In this document: positions 37,716-46,440 of the stretch, piece by piece
Layout of the letters: every line of letters starts with the position of its first letter
How positions within the stretch are numbered: the first letter of the stretch is position 1
DNA from: Sporosarcina sp. P32b
GTDB lineage: Bacteria > Bacillota > Bacilli > Bacillales_A > Planococcaceae
Length of the DNA: 64,000 nucleotides
Assembly: GCF_002743335.1 (NCBI RefSeq)
Contig: NZ_PDZB01000007.1
Span: forward strand, 58,657 to 122,656
Direction of reading: 5' to 3'
Notes under the pieces: generated by a model
Seen by the model: the letters and a program-made list of their open reading frames with translations, nothing else
The model's database searches: none
What the model was told of the DNA's origin: nothing
Position numbers and translations under genes: made by a program

Positions 37716-39391
37716 ATGATTTAACCTCACTTTTTTATTTTCGGCTTTCGCAATTTATAATAAACCTTATTTCAGCCTCTTAGTAAATCAGGACTTCATT
37801 GGAATTAATCTCTCCCAACGAACTACTGATCTACCAGGGATGGTAACCATGACCTGTATTCAACGCATTGTGTTTTATTAATCTATCACAACAACTACAA
37901 TATATGTTTTCTTAAGCTAATCACTTCAAACCTAGTCTTTTCATATTACCTACTATTTGATAGATCTATAGTTATTACAAGTAGTATAATACAACTAGAG
38001 AGAACCCAGTTATTTTTGTAGATTAATACTAGCGGCTATCACACATTATTTCTCATGTAAACATGATCAAAATTCTCATTCCCCCGAGACTACTCACTCT
38101 AACCAAGCCAAATAAAAAGGTAATGGACTATTGCAATAATCCTTAAAGTTAATGTGAATAATGAAATCACTAAAAGAGTCAACTTGTCCTTCTGTTTTTC
38201 ACCATTAAGTCTGCTGAACATTTAATCATTCAATTTATCTTTTCAGAGATACGCAATAGTAAAATATAACGATAAAAAATGACATAAAGTTAATGCACGA
38301 AAGGAAGATTTATAATAATATAGCTAATTTCCCTTTAACGGTAGAGAAAACACTCTTGAGAACTATTCCACATAAACTCGGCTTCAACTAAATAATATTC
38401 TAAACCAAATATGCTAATAACTTTTTCATTTTGAGACACAAACTCATTTTTTATGATAATACCACTTAACTTCTCTCCAATGTCATATCACTTGTCTTCA
38501 AAATTTCTAGACAACACTCATTGAATCTGATTTAAATACTAAATTTTTTCTGTAATCAAATTCCGCCGTCTAATCCTTGTTCTTACAGTTCAGTTTTTCC
38601 TTTGTTTGTATATACATCAACATAGTGGATAGGTTAGCAGGTATTGTAGCTCGCTAAGGCTATTCTAGATAGTTTTCAAACGATTATTTACTTCCCATCT
38701 AACAAATACTCAACAATTCCGGTTAAATGAATATTATTTCTCAAAATCGTCTGTACATCATTAACAGAAGCCCAAGCCTAGTCGTAATATTCCTATTAAT
38801 TAGCATATCTCTGATGCATCATGCTGCACAATAACATGCTTAACCTAGCCCCATGCTTACTTCTGCCGAATTTAATAAATCCACACAGCAGAGAATTTCC
38901 ATACCTTTTCCAACAAGTTTTTTTTGCATTAGGCTATCTATTACCTCATATCAAATATCGAAGTGATTTTTAATGGAACCCTTGCTTTTACTTGTGATCA
39001 CAATAACATCTGAAATTCTGAAGCTAAACCCACATTGCAACATATCGAATAGTCAGTTCGTCTAATGTTCGTTGCACTTCTTTTGGTATCGCTTTGGTTT
39101 CATATAAAACCGTGTACCAAGTCCTGTTGACGGAATTATAGTCTTACATGATTTTTATATTTCATTAATACCCATGACTTCGTGTTTTTTTGCTGTACTC
39201 TTTATATGCCACTCCATTCTTTACATATAATGTTAATGCATATGAACGCTAATCCCGCTATGCTTTTGTTCTCGTTTCGATTCTACCGCCTGTTCTAAAA
39301 AAGATACTTTGTAATTGCCAAAATACTGACTAGCTTTTAAAAAATCGAATGTAATATGTAACAATACCTAACCTCCCATCGTTCAAGAATT
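37716..39391. other. 1.7-kb gene-poor region with degenerate coding traces
   Basis: No credible ORF in any frame over 1660 bp, many stops, AT-rich. Scattered protein-like scraps on the minus strand near 38850-39080 (IPKEVQRTLDELTIRYVAMW, LEILCCVDLLN-like) suggest one or more decayed genes, possibly mobile. It must also contain the promoter for the operon that starts at 37715. No terminator or palindrome was identified with confidence. Confidence 0.45.
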
Positions 39392-41230
39392 CTATAATGC
39401 TTCCGCCTCTGTTTCTCTCAACGGCGCTTCCACAAACTTTCGATTCGCCAACCCAACAAGCGTCTCTTTCAGCTCTAGATTGTTCATACCAGGCAACTTA
39501 TCCAATACATAAAGCTGCTCTGTCTCTGAGATCGGTGTAGCCTTCCCAACATAAATCTTTGGAAATACATGTTCACTCTGTCTTTCATTTTCATTCAATA
39601 ATTCTTCAAATAACTTCTCCCCTGGACGAATGCCAGAGTATTTGATTTCTATTTCATCTTCCTCATAGCCAGATAGCTTGATCAAGTTCTTCGCTAAGTC
39701 GACAATCTTGACCGGTTCCCCCATGTCCAGTACAAACACTTCTCCGCCTTGCGCAAGTGTTCCTGCTTGAATGACTAGGCGTGAGGCTTCCGGAATGGTC
39801 ATGAAGTATCTCGTCATTTCTGGATCGGTAATTGTGATCGGTCCACCTTTAGCAATTTGTTGTTTGAATAGAGGTACAACGCTACCTCGTGAACCTAAGA
39901 CGTTGCCGAATCGTACAGCTGCAAATTTTGTTTCGCTGTCTTTTGCTAAATTTTGCACTATCATTTCAGCAAAGCGCTTTGTCGCACCCATGATGTTGGG
40001 TGGATTCACTGCTTTGTCAGTCGATACGAGAACAAAGTGGGAGACGCCAAAGAATCTAGCGGCTTCTGCTACGTTTTTTGTACCGAAGATATTATTTTTA
40101 ACAGCTTCCATTGGATTATCTTCCATGAGTGGTACGTGTTTATGTGCAGCCGCATGATAGATGACGTCTGGTTTCAGTTCACTCATTAGATCGAATATAC
40201 GCGTACGATCTTGCACGTCAGCGATAACTGGACATATTTCTGTACTAGGCGAAACCTTTTGACGCAGTTCCATGTCTATAGTATAAATTGAGTTTTCACC
40301 ATGTCCGAGTAGTATCAATTTCTTCGGTCGGAATTCCAATACTTGTCTACAAATTTCAGAACCGATCGAACCGCCTGCTCCTGTGATCAGGATTGTTTTA
40401 CCCGTTAATTTTTTGGCAATGGCGTGCATATCGAGTTGTACTTCATCACGCCCAAGTAGATCTTCGATTTTGACGTCGCGCATGTCTTTAACGGACACTC
40501 TTCCTGTCATCAAGTCTTCGATGCGTGGAATCGTTTGTGTTTTGACGCCTGTCTCGACACACAGCTTCATTAAATCTCTCATTTGTTGTTTTCCCAGGGA
40601 GGGAATGGCAATAACGATTTTATCTATATCGTGCATATCTACAAGTTGTTGGATATTCTTTGTACCGTTACATACACGTATACCATAAATTTCAAGACCT
40701 TGCTTCATTTTGTCGTCGTCAACAAAAATGACAGGTTTCATGCCGTATTCTGGATTACTTAGTACTTGTCTTGCGATCATCGTACCTGCTTGACCGGCAC
40801 CCAGAATCATAGTGCGTTTCATATCGATAGTTTTATCTCTGATTACTACATCTCTTACTAGACGCCAAGACAGACGGGATCCACCGATTAGTAGTACGTG
40901 TAGCATCCATGTGATGGCCAATGCGCGCACGTAGACATCCTGTGTGAGGGTGAATTGGACAACTACCACTGCGAGGATAGTGAATGTTACCGCTTTGACA
41001 ATAGACTTTAACTCCCCGATTGATGCATACGACCAAGCTTTTCGATACAGGCCGTAATACCATGCAAAGAAGTGGTGCGCTATTTGTATGGTAATAGCAC
41101 TGATTAGCAACATTTTATTAAAGATAATCGATGTAAATGGATTAAGCATAAAATAACCGATATAAATCGACAATAAGACAATAATAGAATCGGCCGCAAT
41201 CAGCATAGTCATTCGTTTGCGAACAGTCAA
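39392..41230 (-). CDS. Membrane-bound nucleotide-sugar 4,6-dehydratase (PglF/CapD-like)
   Basis: 612 aa from TTG 41230 (AAAGGAGG 7 nt upstream; TTG 41248 overlaps the ribosome site). Four N-terminal TM helices (about 10-130), a CoA-binding-like Rossmann region (ILGAGQAGTMIARQ), then an SDR domain: ITGAGGSIGSEICRQ, YHAAAHKHVPLME, VSTDKAVNPPNIMGATKRFAE and VRFGNVLGSRGSVVPLF. Converts UDP-GlcNAc to the 4-keto-6-deoxy sugar at the membrane. Precedes the gap and the operon, probably supplying a 4-keto intermediate to the reductase at 34667. Confidence 0.9.
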   Translation of the reverse strand: MTVRKRMTMLIAADSIIVLLSIYIGYFMLNPFTSIIFNKMLLISAITIQIAHHFFAWYYGLYRKAWSYASIGELKSIVKAVTFTILAVVVVQFTLTQDVYVRALAITWMLHVLLIGGSRLSWRLVRDVVIRDKTIDMKRTMILGAGQAGTMIARQVLSNPEYGMKPVIFVDDDKMKQGLEIYGIRVCNGTKNIQQLVDMHDIDKIVIAIPSLGKQQMRDLMKLCVETGVKTQTIPRIEDLMTGRVSVKDMRDVKIEDLLGRDEVQLDMHAIAKKLTGKTILITGAGGSIGSEICRQVLEFRPKKLILLGHGENSIYTIDMELRQKVSPSTEICPVIADVQDRTRIFDLMSELKPDVIYHAAAHKHVPLMEDNPMEAVKNNIFGTKNVAEAARFFGVSHFVLVSTDKAVNPPNIMGATKRFAEMIVQNLAKDSETKFAAVRFGNVLGSRGSVVPLFKQQIAKGGPITITDPEMTRYFMTIPEASRLVIQAGTLAQGGEVFVLDMGEPVKIVDLAKNLIKLSGYEEDEIEIKYSGIRPGEKLFEELLNENERQSEHVFPKIYVGKATPISETEQLYVLDKLPGMNNLELKETLVGLANRKFVEAPLRETEAEAL

Positions 41231-41311
41231 AAAAGCTCCTCCTTTCAAGCTGCATATCTTTTCCTCATTTACTAGTTACTTTAGAGTAATCACCCTTGCA
41301 ATACTAACAGC

Positions 41312-42079
41312 CTATCCAATTAATTGCCACCACTTTCTAGTAACAGGGATTTCTGGTTCGTAAATGGCAAGTAATTTATTTTCAATGATTCGTTGATTAT
41401 TCAACAGCAACATATCCACCGTCTCCATATCTGTTTTCTTTCCAAGGACTTCTAATCCTGCGTTGAATAAGAATGGACGGTTATCTGTATTATGTGCATC
41501 TGATCCGTACGAATGGATCAGGTTCGCTTCTATTAACTGAATCGATAGTTTCTGAATATTTTTCCCAAAATGACCTGCAAGACTACCTGCTGTCACTTGT
41601 GCCAACGCACCGTGGCGTACAAGCCGCTCCAATCGCTCAGGCTTCTCCGCTATACCTTTATTGCGTTCAGGGTGTGCAATGATCGGCACGATACCTTCTT
41701 CGAGTAAAGACTGGATGATTCGAACCGTGTATGCTGGAACATTTTGCGTAGGCAACTCCAGTAGTAAATAACGGGAGTTTGCTATAGTAAGTATGTCTTT
41801 ATTCAATAAATTCGCGATGAGATGTTCATGGATTCGAACTTCTTGGCCAGTAGATAGCGTTAGGTTAATGTTTGCGGCTTTAATAACATCCCCAATCATT
41901 CGAACTTGGCTTTCCACTTCTTTCACAGGTACGTGATATTGCGGGCTATAGGCATGCGGTGTGACGACTAGATGCGTAATTCCTTCTGACGCAGCCTCTT
42001 CTAGCATGCGCATCGTCCCTTCAATCGTTTCCGGTCCATCGTCCACACCGAACAATAGATGGCTATGTATGTCAATCAT
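41312..42079 (-). CDS. Tyrosine-protein phosphatase, CpsB/YwqE type
   Basis: 255 aa PHP-family phosphatase. Metal ligands MIDIHSHLLFGVDDGP, VVTPHAYSPQY, and IIAHPERNKGI plus SDAHNTDNRPF near the C-terminus. Dephosphorylates the CpsD-like kinase encoded next (57-bp gap), the standard BY-kinase control of chain length. Located in the cytosol. Confidence 0.95.
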   Translation of the reverse strand: MIDIHSHLLFGVDDGPETIEGTMRMLEEAASEGITHLVVTPHAYSPQYHVPVKEVESQVRMIGDVIKAANINLTLSTGQEVRIHEHLIANLLNKDILTIANSRYLLLELPTQNVPAYTVRIIQSLLEEGIVPIIAHPERNKGIAEKPERLERLVRHGALAQVTAGSLAGHFGKNIQKLSIQLIEANLIHSYGSDAHNTDNRPFLFNAGLEVLGKKTDMETVDMLLLNNQRIIENKLLAIYEPEIPVTRKWWQLIG

Positions 42080-42136
42080 GTAGATCCTCCTTGCATTTTA
42101 CTTGATTCAAGAAAAGTGAAAAGGCACAAGGCCCTT

Positions 42137-42862
42137 TCACTCATCGGTTCCATAATACTGATAGTAATAATGGTCTTTTTGCAGTAAAAAGTTATTTAAA
42201 ATGGTTCCTAGAATATTTGCTTGAGAGGACAGAAGCGCTTCTTTCGCTTTGAGGACACTTTCTTTTTCCGTAGTCCCTGAATTCAAAACTAGAATCGTGC
42301 CTTCCGCTTTGTTAGACAATATCTGCGCGTCGGTCACAGACAATATTGGCGGAGCATCAAATATGATCATGTCATACATTTTTTTCAACTCTTCTAACAG
42401 CGTATCCATCGTCTTAGAGCCCAGCAACTCTGCTGGGTTCGGCGGAATGGGTCCACTTGTGATTAAATCGAGTCCTTCAATGTCCGTCTGCTGGATCACG
42501 TCCTCGAGTTTCCATTGACGCGTCAATAAGTTGGATAGACCCGTTGCATTCATTCGAGAGAATGTATAATGCGTAGTCGGTTTTCGCATATCCGCGTCAA
42601 TTAGGAGCACTTTCTTTCCTTCTTGCGCAAAGACCACTGCGGTATTGGCTGACGCTGTGGATTTGCCTTCTCCTGGTGCTGCTGATGTGAAGAGAATCGA
42701 TTTCAGATCATGATCCGGCATAGAGAAGTTTATATTCGTTCGGATCGTACGGAATTGCTCGGATACCACCGATTTCGGGCTGATTTCCGTGACTAATTTA
42801 CGTGCGACCGATTGTTTCGTCTGTGTTTTCTTTTTAAATATGCGCTTTTTTAACATGTCCAC
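42137..42862 (-). CDS. Polysaccharide-synthesis tyrosine kinase, CpsD/YwqD type
   Basis: 241 aa BY-kinase. Walker A SAAPGEGKSTASANTAVVFAQ, Walker A' VLLIDADMRKP, Walker B MIIFDAPPILSVTDA, and a C-terminal tyrosine cluster HYYYQYYGTDE that is autophosphorylated. Overlaps the activator gene by 29 bp, so the two are translated together. With the activator and phosphatase it controls export chain length. Confidence 0.95.
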   Translation of the reverse strand: MDMLKKRIFKKKTQTKQSVARKLVTEISPKSVVSEQFRTIRTNINFSMPDHDLKSILFTSAAPGEGKSTASANTAVVFAQEGKKVLLIDADMRKPTTHYTFSRMNATGLSNLLTRQWKLEDVIQQTDIEGLDLITSGPIPPNPAELLGSKTMDTLLEELKKMYDMIIFDAPPILSVTDAQILSNKAEGTILVLNSGTTEKESVLKAKEALLSSQANILGTILNNFLLQKDHYYYQYYGTDE

Positions 42863-43580
42863 TTGACCCTTTCCTTGAAGCTCTGGTAGCTGTGTTCACT
42901 TCTTTGTTAGAGATTGGACTGACTAGCCCAAGCACTGGTAAACCGAGCAATTCCTCAATATCATTCTCTGTTTTCACAGTAGTATCTAAGTATTCAAGTA
43001 AAAATGCTATTCCTACTCCGATCATGAGACCGATGACTGCTGCAATTGCCACGTTCAGTTCTTTATTCGGCTTAACAGGCTTCGGATCTTCCACGTAGAC
43101 AGCAGGCGATAGAATATTTACGTTATCTACTTGCATCAAGTTAACAATTTCTTTCTGGAATACTTCCGCAATGGTATTTGCGATATCGACCGCTTTATGT
43201 GATTCAGGATCTTGCACAGTCAAATTGACAACTTGTGAATTCTGTTCACTGTTTACCGTAAGCTGATCGCTAAGTTCTACTGGTGTTGTATCCAGATCCA
43301 AGTTTTCTATGACTTTGGATAAGATGGCTGGCGTTTTAATAATGACATTGTACGTATTGATAAGTTGTAAGTTTGTTTGAATATCTTGAGAGTCAAATGA
43401 TTGTTTCTCTACTTGTTCTTGATTGACTAATATCTGTGTAGAGGCTTGATAAATAGGGGTTAAATAGAAATAACTAATAGCCGCCGCTATAATGGCCGCT
43501 ACTATTGTCGTTCCTATAATTAAACCAAGACGTTTTTTCAATGTTGCAAATAACTCTTGTAAACTGATCGTTTCTTCCAT
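42834..43580 (-). CDS. Wzz/CpsC-type kinase activator and chain-length regulator
   Basis: 248 aa from ATG 43580 (AAAGGAG 12 nt upstream; an earlier start at 43667 has no site). Two TM helices (about 20-42 and 175-200) flank an extracellular Wzz domain (IYQASTQILVNQEQ, NEVNTA), with C-terminal PISNKEVNTATRASRKG contacting the kinase. Activator CpsC/YwqC of the CpsD-like kinase. First gene of the regulatory unit. Confidence 0.93.
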   Translation of the reverse strand: MEETISLQELFATLKKRLGLIIGTTIVAAIIAAAISYFYLTPIYQASTQILVNQEQVEKQSFDSQDIQTNLQLINTYNVIIKTPAILSKVIENLDLDTTPVELSDQLTVNSEQNSQVVNLTVQDPESHKAVDIANTIAEVFQKEIVNLMQVDNVNILSPAVYVEDPKPVKPNKELNVAIAAVIGLMIGVGIAFLLEYLDTTVKTENDIEELLGLPVLGLVSPISNKEVNTATRASRKGSSGHVKKAHI

Positions 43581-43696
43581 GTTGTAAAATTGCTCCTTTT
43601 CGGCAAACTTGTGCATATTATAGCATAGCATAACATATATTCGACATGAAAAATATCGAATTTCCAATTAAATCTAAGCTTCTTGTTTTATTATGA

Positions 43697-43702
43697 TATA
43701 AT
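43697..43702 (+). promoter_or_regulatory. Extended -10 promoter placed at the vanZ start (leaderless candidate)
   Basis: TGATATAAT (TG extension plus TATAAT at 43697-43702) ends 6 bp before the ATG at 43709, with no ribosome site between, so the transcript would start at or next to the start codon. Confidence 0.6.
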
Positions 43703-43708
43703 AGCTAT

Positions 43709-44179
43709 ATGAAAAAAGTCTCCGCTCTTATTATCGTTCTATGTATTATCGGCAGTTTATTTATTTCTTCTAGTCAAACATATGAACAACAATCCTTGAT
43801 TCCTACGTTAGAAAACGTATTACCCAACAAGCCATTTGAAACCGCACTATCCGCCTTGTCCATCCCGTACTGGAATACCACCATTTCCGTAGGAGAACGT
43901 GGATATTATCATTTTGTAGAATTTCTACTACGTAAAGCTGCACATTTTATATTGTTTGGTCTACTCGCGGTTGGTATTTTCTTATCCCTACCTTCCCGTC
44001 TACCTAGACTCGTCATTGCAAGCGCTTCTACTTTACTACTTGCATGCATAGATGAAACCCATCAATATTTCACAGGAGGACGGACCGCCACTTTTCGCGA
44101 CGTCCTACTGGATATGTCGGGTGCACTGACGTTCTTGCTTGTTTTGCAACTCATCATATGGCCTCGTTCAAAAAAATGA
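43709..44179 (+). CDS. VanZ-family membrane protein
   Basis: 156 aa. Signal-anchor-like start, then VanZ core: HFVEFLLRKAAHFILFGLLAVGIF, CIDETHQYFTGGRTATFRDVLLDMSGA and a last TM helix. VanZ proteins are four-helix membrane proteins, one variant giving low teicoplanin resistance, others of unknown role. No Shine-Dalgarno sequence precedes the ATG, and a TATAAT box lies 6 bp upstream. Divergent from the kinase operon. Confidence 0.9.
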   Translation: MKKVSALIIVLCIIGSLFISSSQTYEQQSLIPTLENVLPNKPFETALSALSIPYWNTTISVGERGYYHFVEFLLRKAAHFILFGLLAVGIFLSLPSRLPRLVIASASTLLLACIDETHQYFTGGRTATFRDVLLDMSGALTFLLVLQLIIWPRSKK

Positions 44180-44181
44180 AA

Positions 44182-44220
44182 AACGACTAGTTTAAAAGGA
44201 ACTCCTTTAAACTAGTCGTT
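44182..44220. terminator. Bidirectional terminator between vanZ and the 44-kb protein
   Basis: 15-bp stem AACGACTAGTTTAAA and its complement with inner AGGA/TCCT and flanking A- and T-runs. Confidence 0.9.
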
Positions 44221-44228
44221 TTTTCTAT

Positions 44229-45056
44229 TTAGTTCCCCATGATTTCGCTCTGCATACTATTACGACGTGCGTTCTTTTGTGCTTCGTATTCATCGCGCAT
44301 GCTTTGAGAACTCGATTTGTTATGGCCATTGGCCTGCAAATCCCTTTCAAGCGAGCTCATGATGCCATTAAATTCAGCATCCGTCTGCGCTTCTAGTCCC
44401 GCTATAGATGACATGTACTTATTATAGAAATAACCGTAATCCACACTTTCACCATTCGCTATTTTCGTGCTGTACTCTTTTTTCGCACTATTGATTAGTG
44501 AGTTAAGCTCGCCATCCACTTCACTTTGTAGGTTATTGACAGTTGGTTGATATTTACTTTTAATCTGTGCTACGGATTGTTTCTTATCTGTTTTTCCTGT
44601 TACGGATTTATCGCTCGTAGTGTCACCCGTTGAGGTTGTTTGGTTTCCTGAAGAAGACTGCTTTCCATCATTCGGTTGGCTGTTTGATGATGAATTACTT
44701 CCCGTGGCACCTGTACCATCCTCTGTCGTGTTGGAACCTGAAGTTGTTGTTCCTCCATTTGTACCTGTTGACGATGATCTATCCGTCCCTCGCTCATCTT
44801 CTGCGTTTCCACTATTAGTATCAGATGCACCTTCTGATGGTTGTCCATTTTTCTTATCGCCTTTTGGTGCTTCTCCTTCAATAAGAAGTTCACTTTCATC
44901 GGGCTGTGTAGTGTCAGACGGGCTTTCTACAGTCTGATTTCCTATTTTATCTGCCGCCTCAAACTCTTTGAATTGGAAATGATACACAATATAGATACCG
45001 CCTAAAACGATAATGGATAATGACGTGATGAGGAAAACTTTAAGTTCTTTATTCAT
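44229..45056 (-). CDS. Membrane-anchored protein with acidic Ser/Thr linker (paralogue of 7849 gene)
   Basis: 275 aa. N-terminal TM (LKVFLITSLSIIVLGGIYIVY), the shared motif FQFKEFEAADK, a Ser/Thr/Gly/Asp linker of about 100 residues (SSSTGTNGGTTTSG) and a helical C-terminal domain (IKSKYQPTVNNL to MRDEYEAQKNARR). Strong GGGAGG ribosome site. Bounded by terminators on both sides. Related to the protein at 7849, so a small lineage-specific envelope family of unknown role. Confidence 0.75.
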   Translation of the reverse strand: MNKELKVFLITSLSIIVLGGIYIVYHFQFKEFEAADKIGNQTVESPSDTTQPDESELLIEGEAPKGDKKNGQPSEGASDTNSGNAEDERGTDRSSSTGTNGGTTTSGSNTTEDGTGATGSNSSSNSQPNDGKQSSSGNQTTSTGDTTSDKSVTGKTDKKQSVAQIKSKYQPTVNNLQSEVDGELNSLINSAKKEYSTKIANGESVDYGYFYNKYMSSIAGLEAQTDAEFNGIMSSLERDLQANGHNKSSSQSMRDEYEAQKNARRNSMQSEIMGN

Positions 45057-45150
45057 GTGGACCTCCCTTGCTTCTTCCTATTCATTTTATTTTAACAGAT
45101 TCATAGTGCGGTTGATAGCAGGTTACCAAGTGGTTAGCATACTACAGACA

Positions 45151-45195
45151 AAATAGTAATAGCCTCCTAAAACTTCAAGGAGACTATTACTATTT
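45151..45195 (-). terminator. Rho-independent terminator of the SLH protein gene
   Basis: 12-bp stem AAATAGTAATAG with an inner CCTCCT/AGGAG stem just after the SLH gene stop (45212). Confidence 0.85.
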
Positions 45196-45211
45196 TAAAA
45201 GGTGCTTCACT

Positions 45212-46306
45212 TTAGAATTTAAATTCGTATGTGCTGTTGAATGGTTGAGATTTAATTGCGCCATCTACTGTCAACTTGACTGTCTGACCTTGTAAGATGT
45301 TTAACGCTGCATTGCGTGTTAAACCTGTCTTAGCCAATACTTTATTGAACACTGTATCGAAGTCCAAGCTGTTATCAATGTTCTTAGCTTCTACCTTAAT
45401 TTCTTTCCCACCAAACATAACCGATACCGTTGCATTATTAACAACTGCATCCTCCTTCATAGAGTTAAATACTGGCTTCACTGCTTCACCAAATTCTCCA
45501 AATGTGCTTGCTGGGTTCTTAACAGTTACGTTGAACGTTTTCTCTCTTAGCGCAATATACACCGCGTCTGTAGATGTATTTACTTTTGACAGCTCCGCTT
45601 GGATCGTGCTTTGCAACAACTTGTCTCCAGCTCTTTCTACAGGTGCATTTTCATCTTTCAACGCTACTTCTGTACGTACGACGAATGTTGCCATTTGTCC
45701 TCTTGTTACTAATCCGTTCGGAGAGAATGTAGTAGGCGTTGTACCAGTTGTAATATCCAGATCCAATAGCGCCGCTACATAGCCCGCATATGCGTCAGTT
45801 GGCTTTACATCTTTAAAACGATTTGCAGCTAATGGACTTTGATCCAATGCGAAACCTAATGTAAGAATTTTCGCCATCTGTGAGCGTCTCAAGTTATCAT
45901 TCGGCTTGAATGTCTTCACACCGTTTTCTGTGTAACCTTGGATGTATCCACCTTGAGCAAGCGCCGCAATTGGACCATAGTATTCGCTAGACTTCTTCAC
46001 ATCTGCGAAGCCTGGATCTTTAACATTTACCGTATCCAAGTCCAATACGTGAGCTAAAATCTTAGAAGCTTGTGCTCTTGTTACTGAAGCATTCGGACGA
46101 TATGTACCGTCATTATACCCTTTTACCACTTTACGATCTGCTAGTTCCAATACCGGTAAATAATAGTGCACGCCAGGTTTTACATCCGTGAACGTTACCG
46201 CTGCACTTGTTTCCATAGGGACCGCTGCAACAAATGCTCCTGCTGCCATTGTTGTCGCTAATGTCGCTTTAAACAATTTGTGTGATGCTTTTGTAGTTTT
46301 CTTCAT
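45212..46306 (-). CDS. SLH-domain cell-surface protein
   Basis: 364 aa. Signal peptide (about 1-35), then three SLH domains (FTDVKPGVHYYLPVLELADR, GFADVKKSSEYYGPIAALAQ, RFKDVKPTDAYAGYVAALLD, each with a TRAQ/RRSQ/TRGQ segment), which bind the pyruvylated secondary cell-wall polymer. The C-terminal 130 residues (AELSKVNTSTDAVYIALREK to the end) are unlike any family I know. Own promoter (TTGTCC, 16 bp, TATACT at 46358-46385) and terminator, so monocistronic. Confidence 0.9.
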   Translation of the reverse strand: MKKTTKASHKLFKATLATTMAAGAFVAAVPMETSAAVTFTDVKPGVHYYLPVLELADRKVVKGYNDGTYRPNASVTRAQASKILAHVLDLDTVNVKDPGFADVKKSSEYYGPIAALAQGGYIQGYTENGVKTFKPNDNLRRSQMAKILTLGFALDQSPLAANRFKDVKPTDAYAGYVAALLDLDITTGTTPTTFSPNGLVTRGQMATFVVRTEVALKDENAPVERAGDKLLQSTIQAELSKVNTSTDAVYIALREKTFNVTVKNPASTFGEFGEAVKPVFNSMKEDAVVNNATVSVMFGGKEIKVEAKNIDNSLDFDTVFNKVLAKTGLTRNAALNILQGQTVKLTVDGAIKSQPFNSTYEFKF

Positions 46307-46357
46307 CTTTTCTACCCCCTATATTTTTGATACGTTGAAACTATGCCAACTACTATT

Positions 46358-46385
46358 AGTATAGTGTATTTCTTGTAATGGACAA
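46358..46385 (-). promoter_or_regulatory. Putative promoter of the SLH protein
   Basis: Minus-strand TTGTCC (46380-46385) and TATACT (46358-46363) with a 16-bp spacer, about 50 bp before the start. Confidence 0.45.
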
Positions 46386-46440
46386 GTGTTATTTGTCTGG
46401 CTTCGAGGGTTTACGTACTGAGAATTCAGAACCACCGTAG

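Noticed and set aside
44600..44937. Overlapping ORFs on both strands in the Ser/Thr linker region
   Set aside because: Shadow frames of the repetitive linker of the 44-kb protein.
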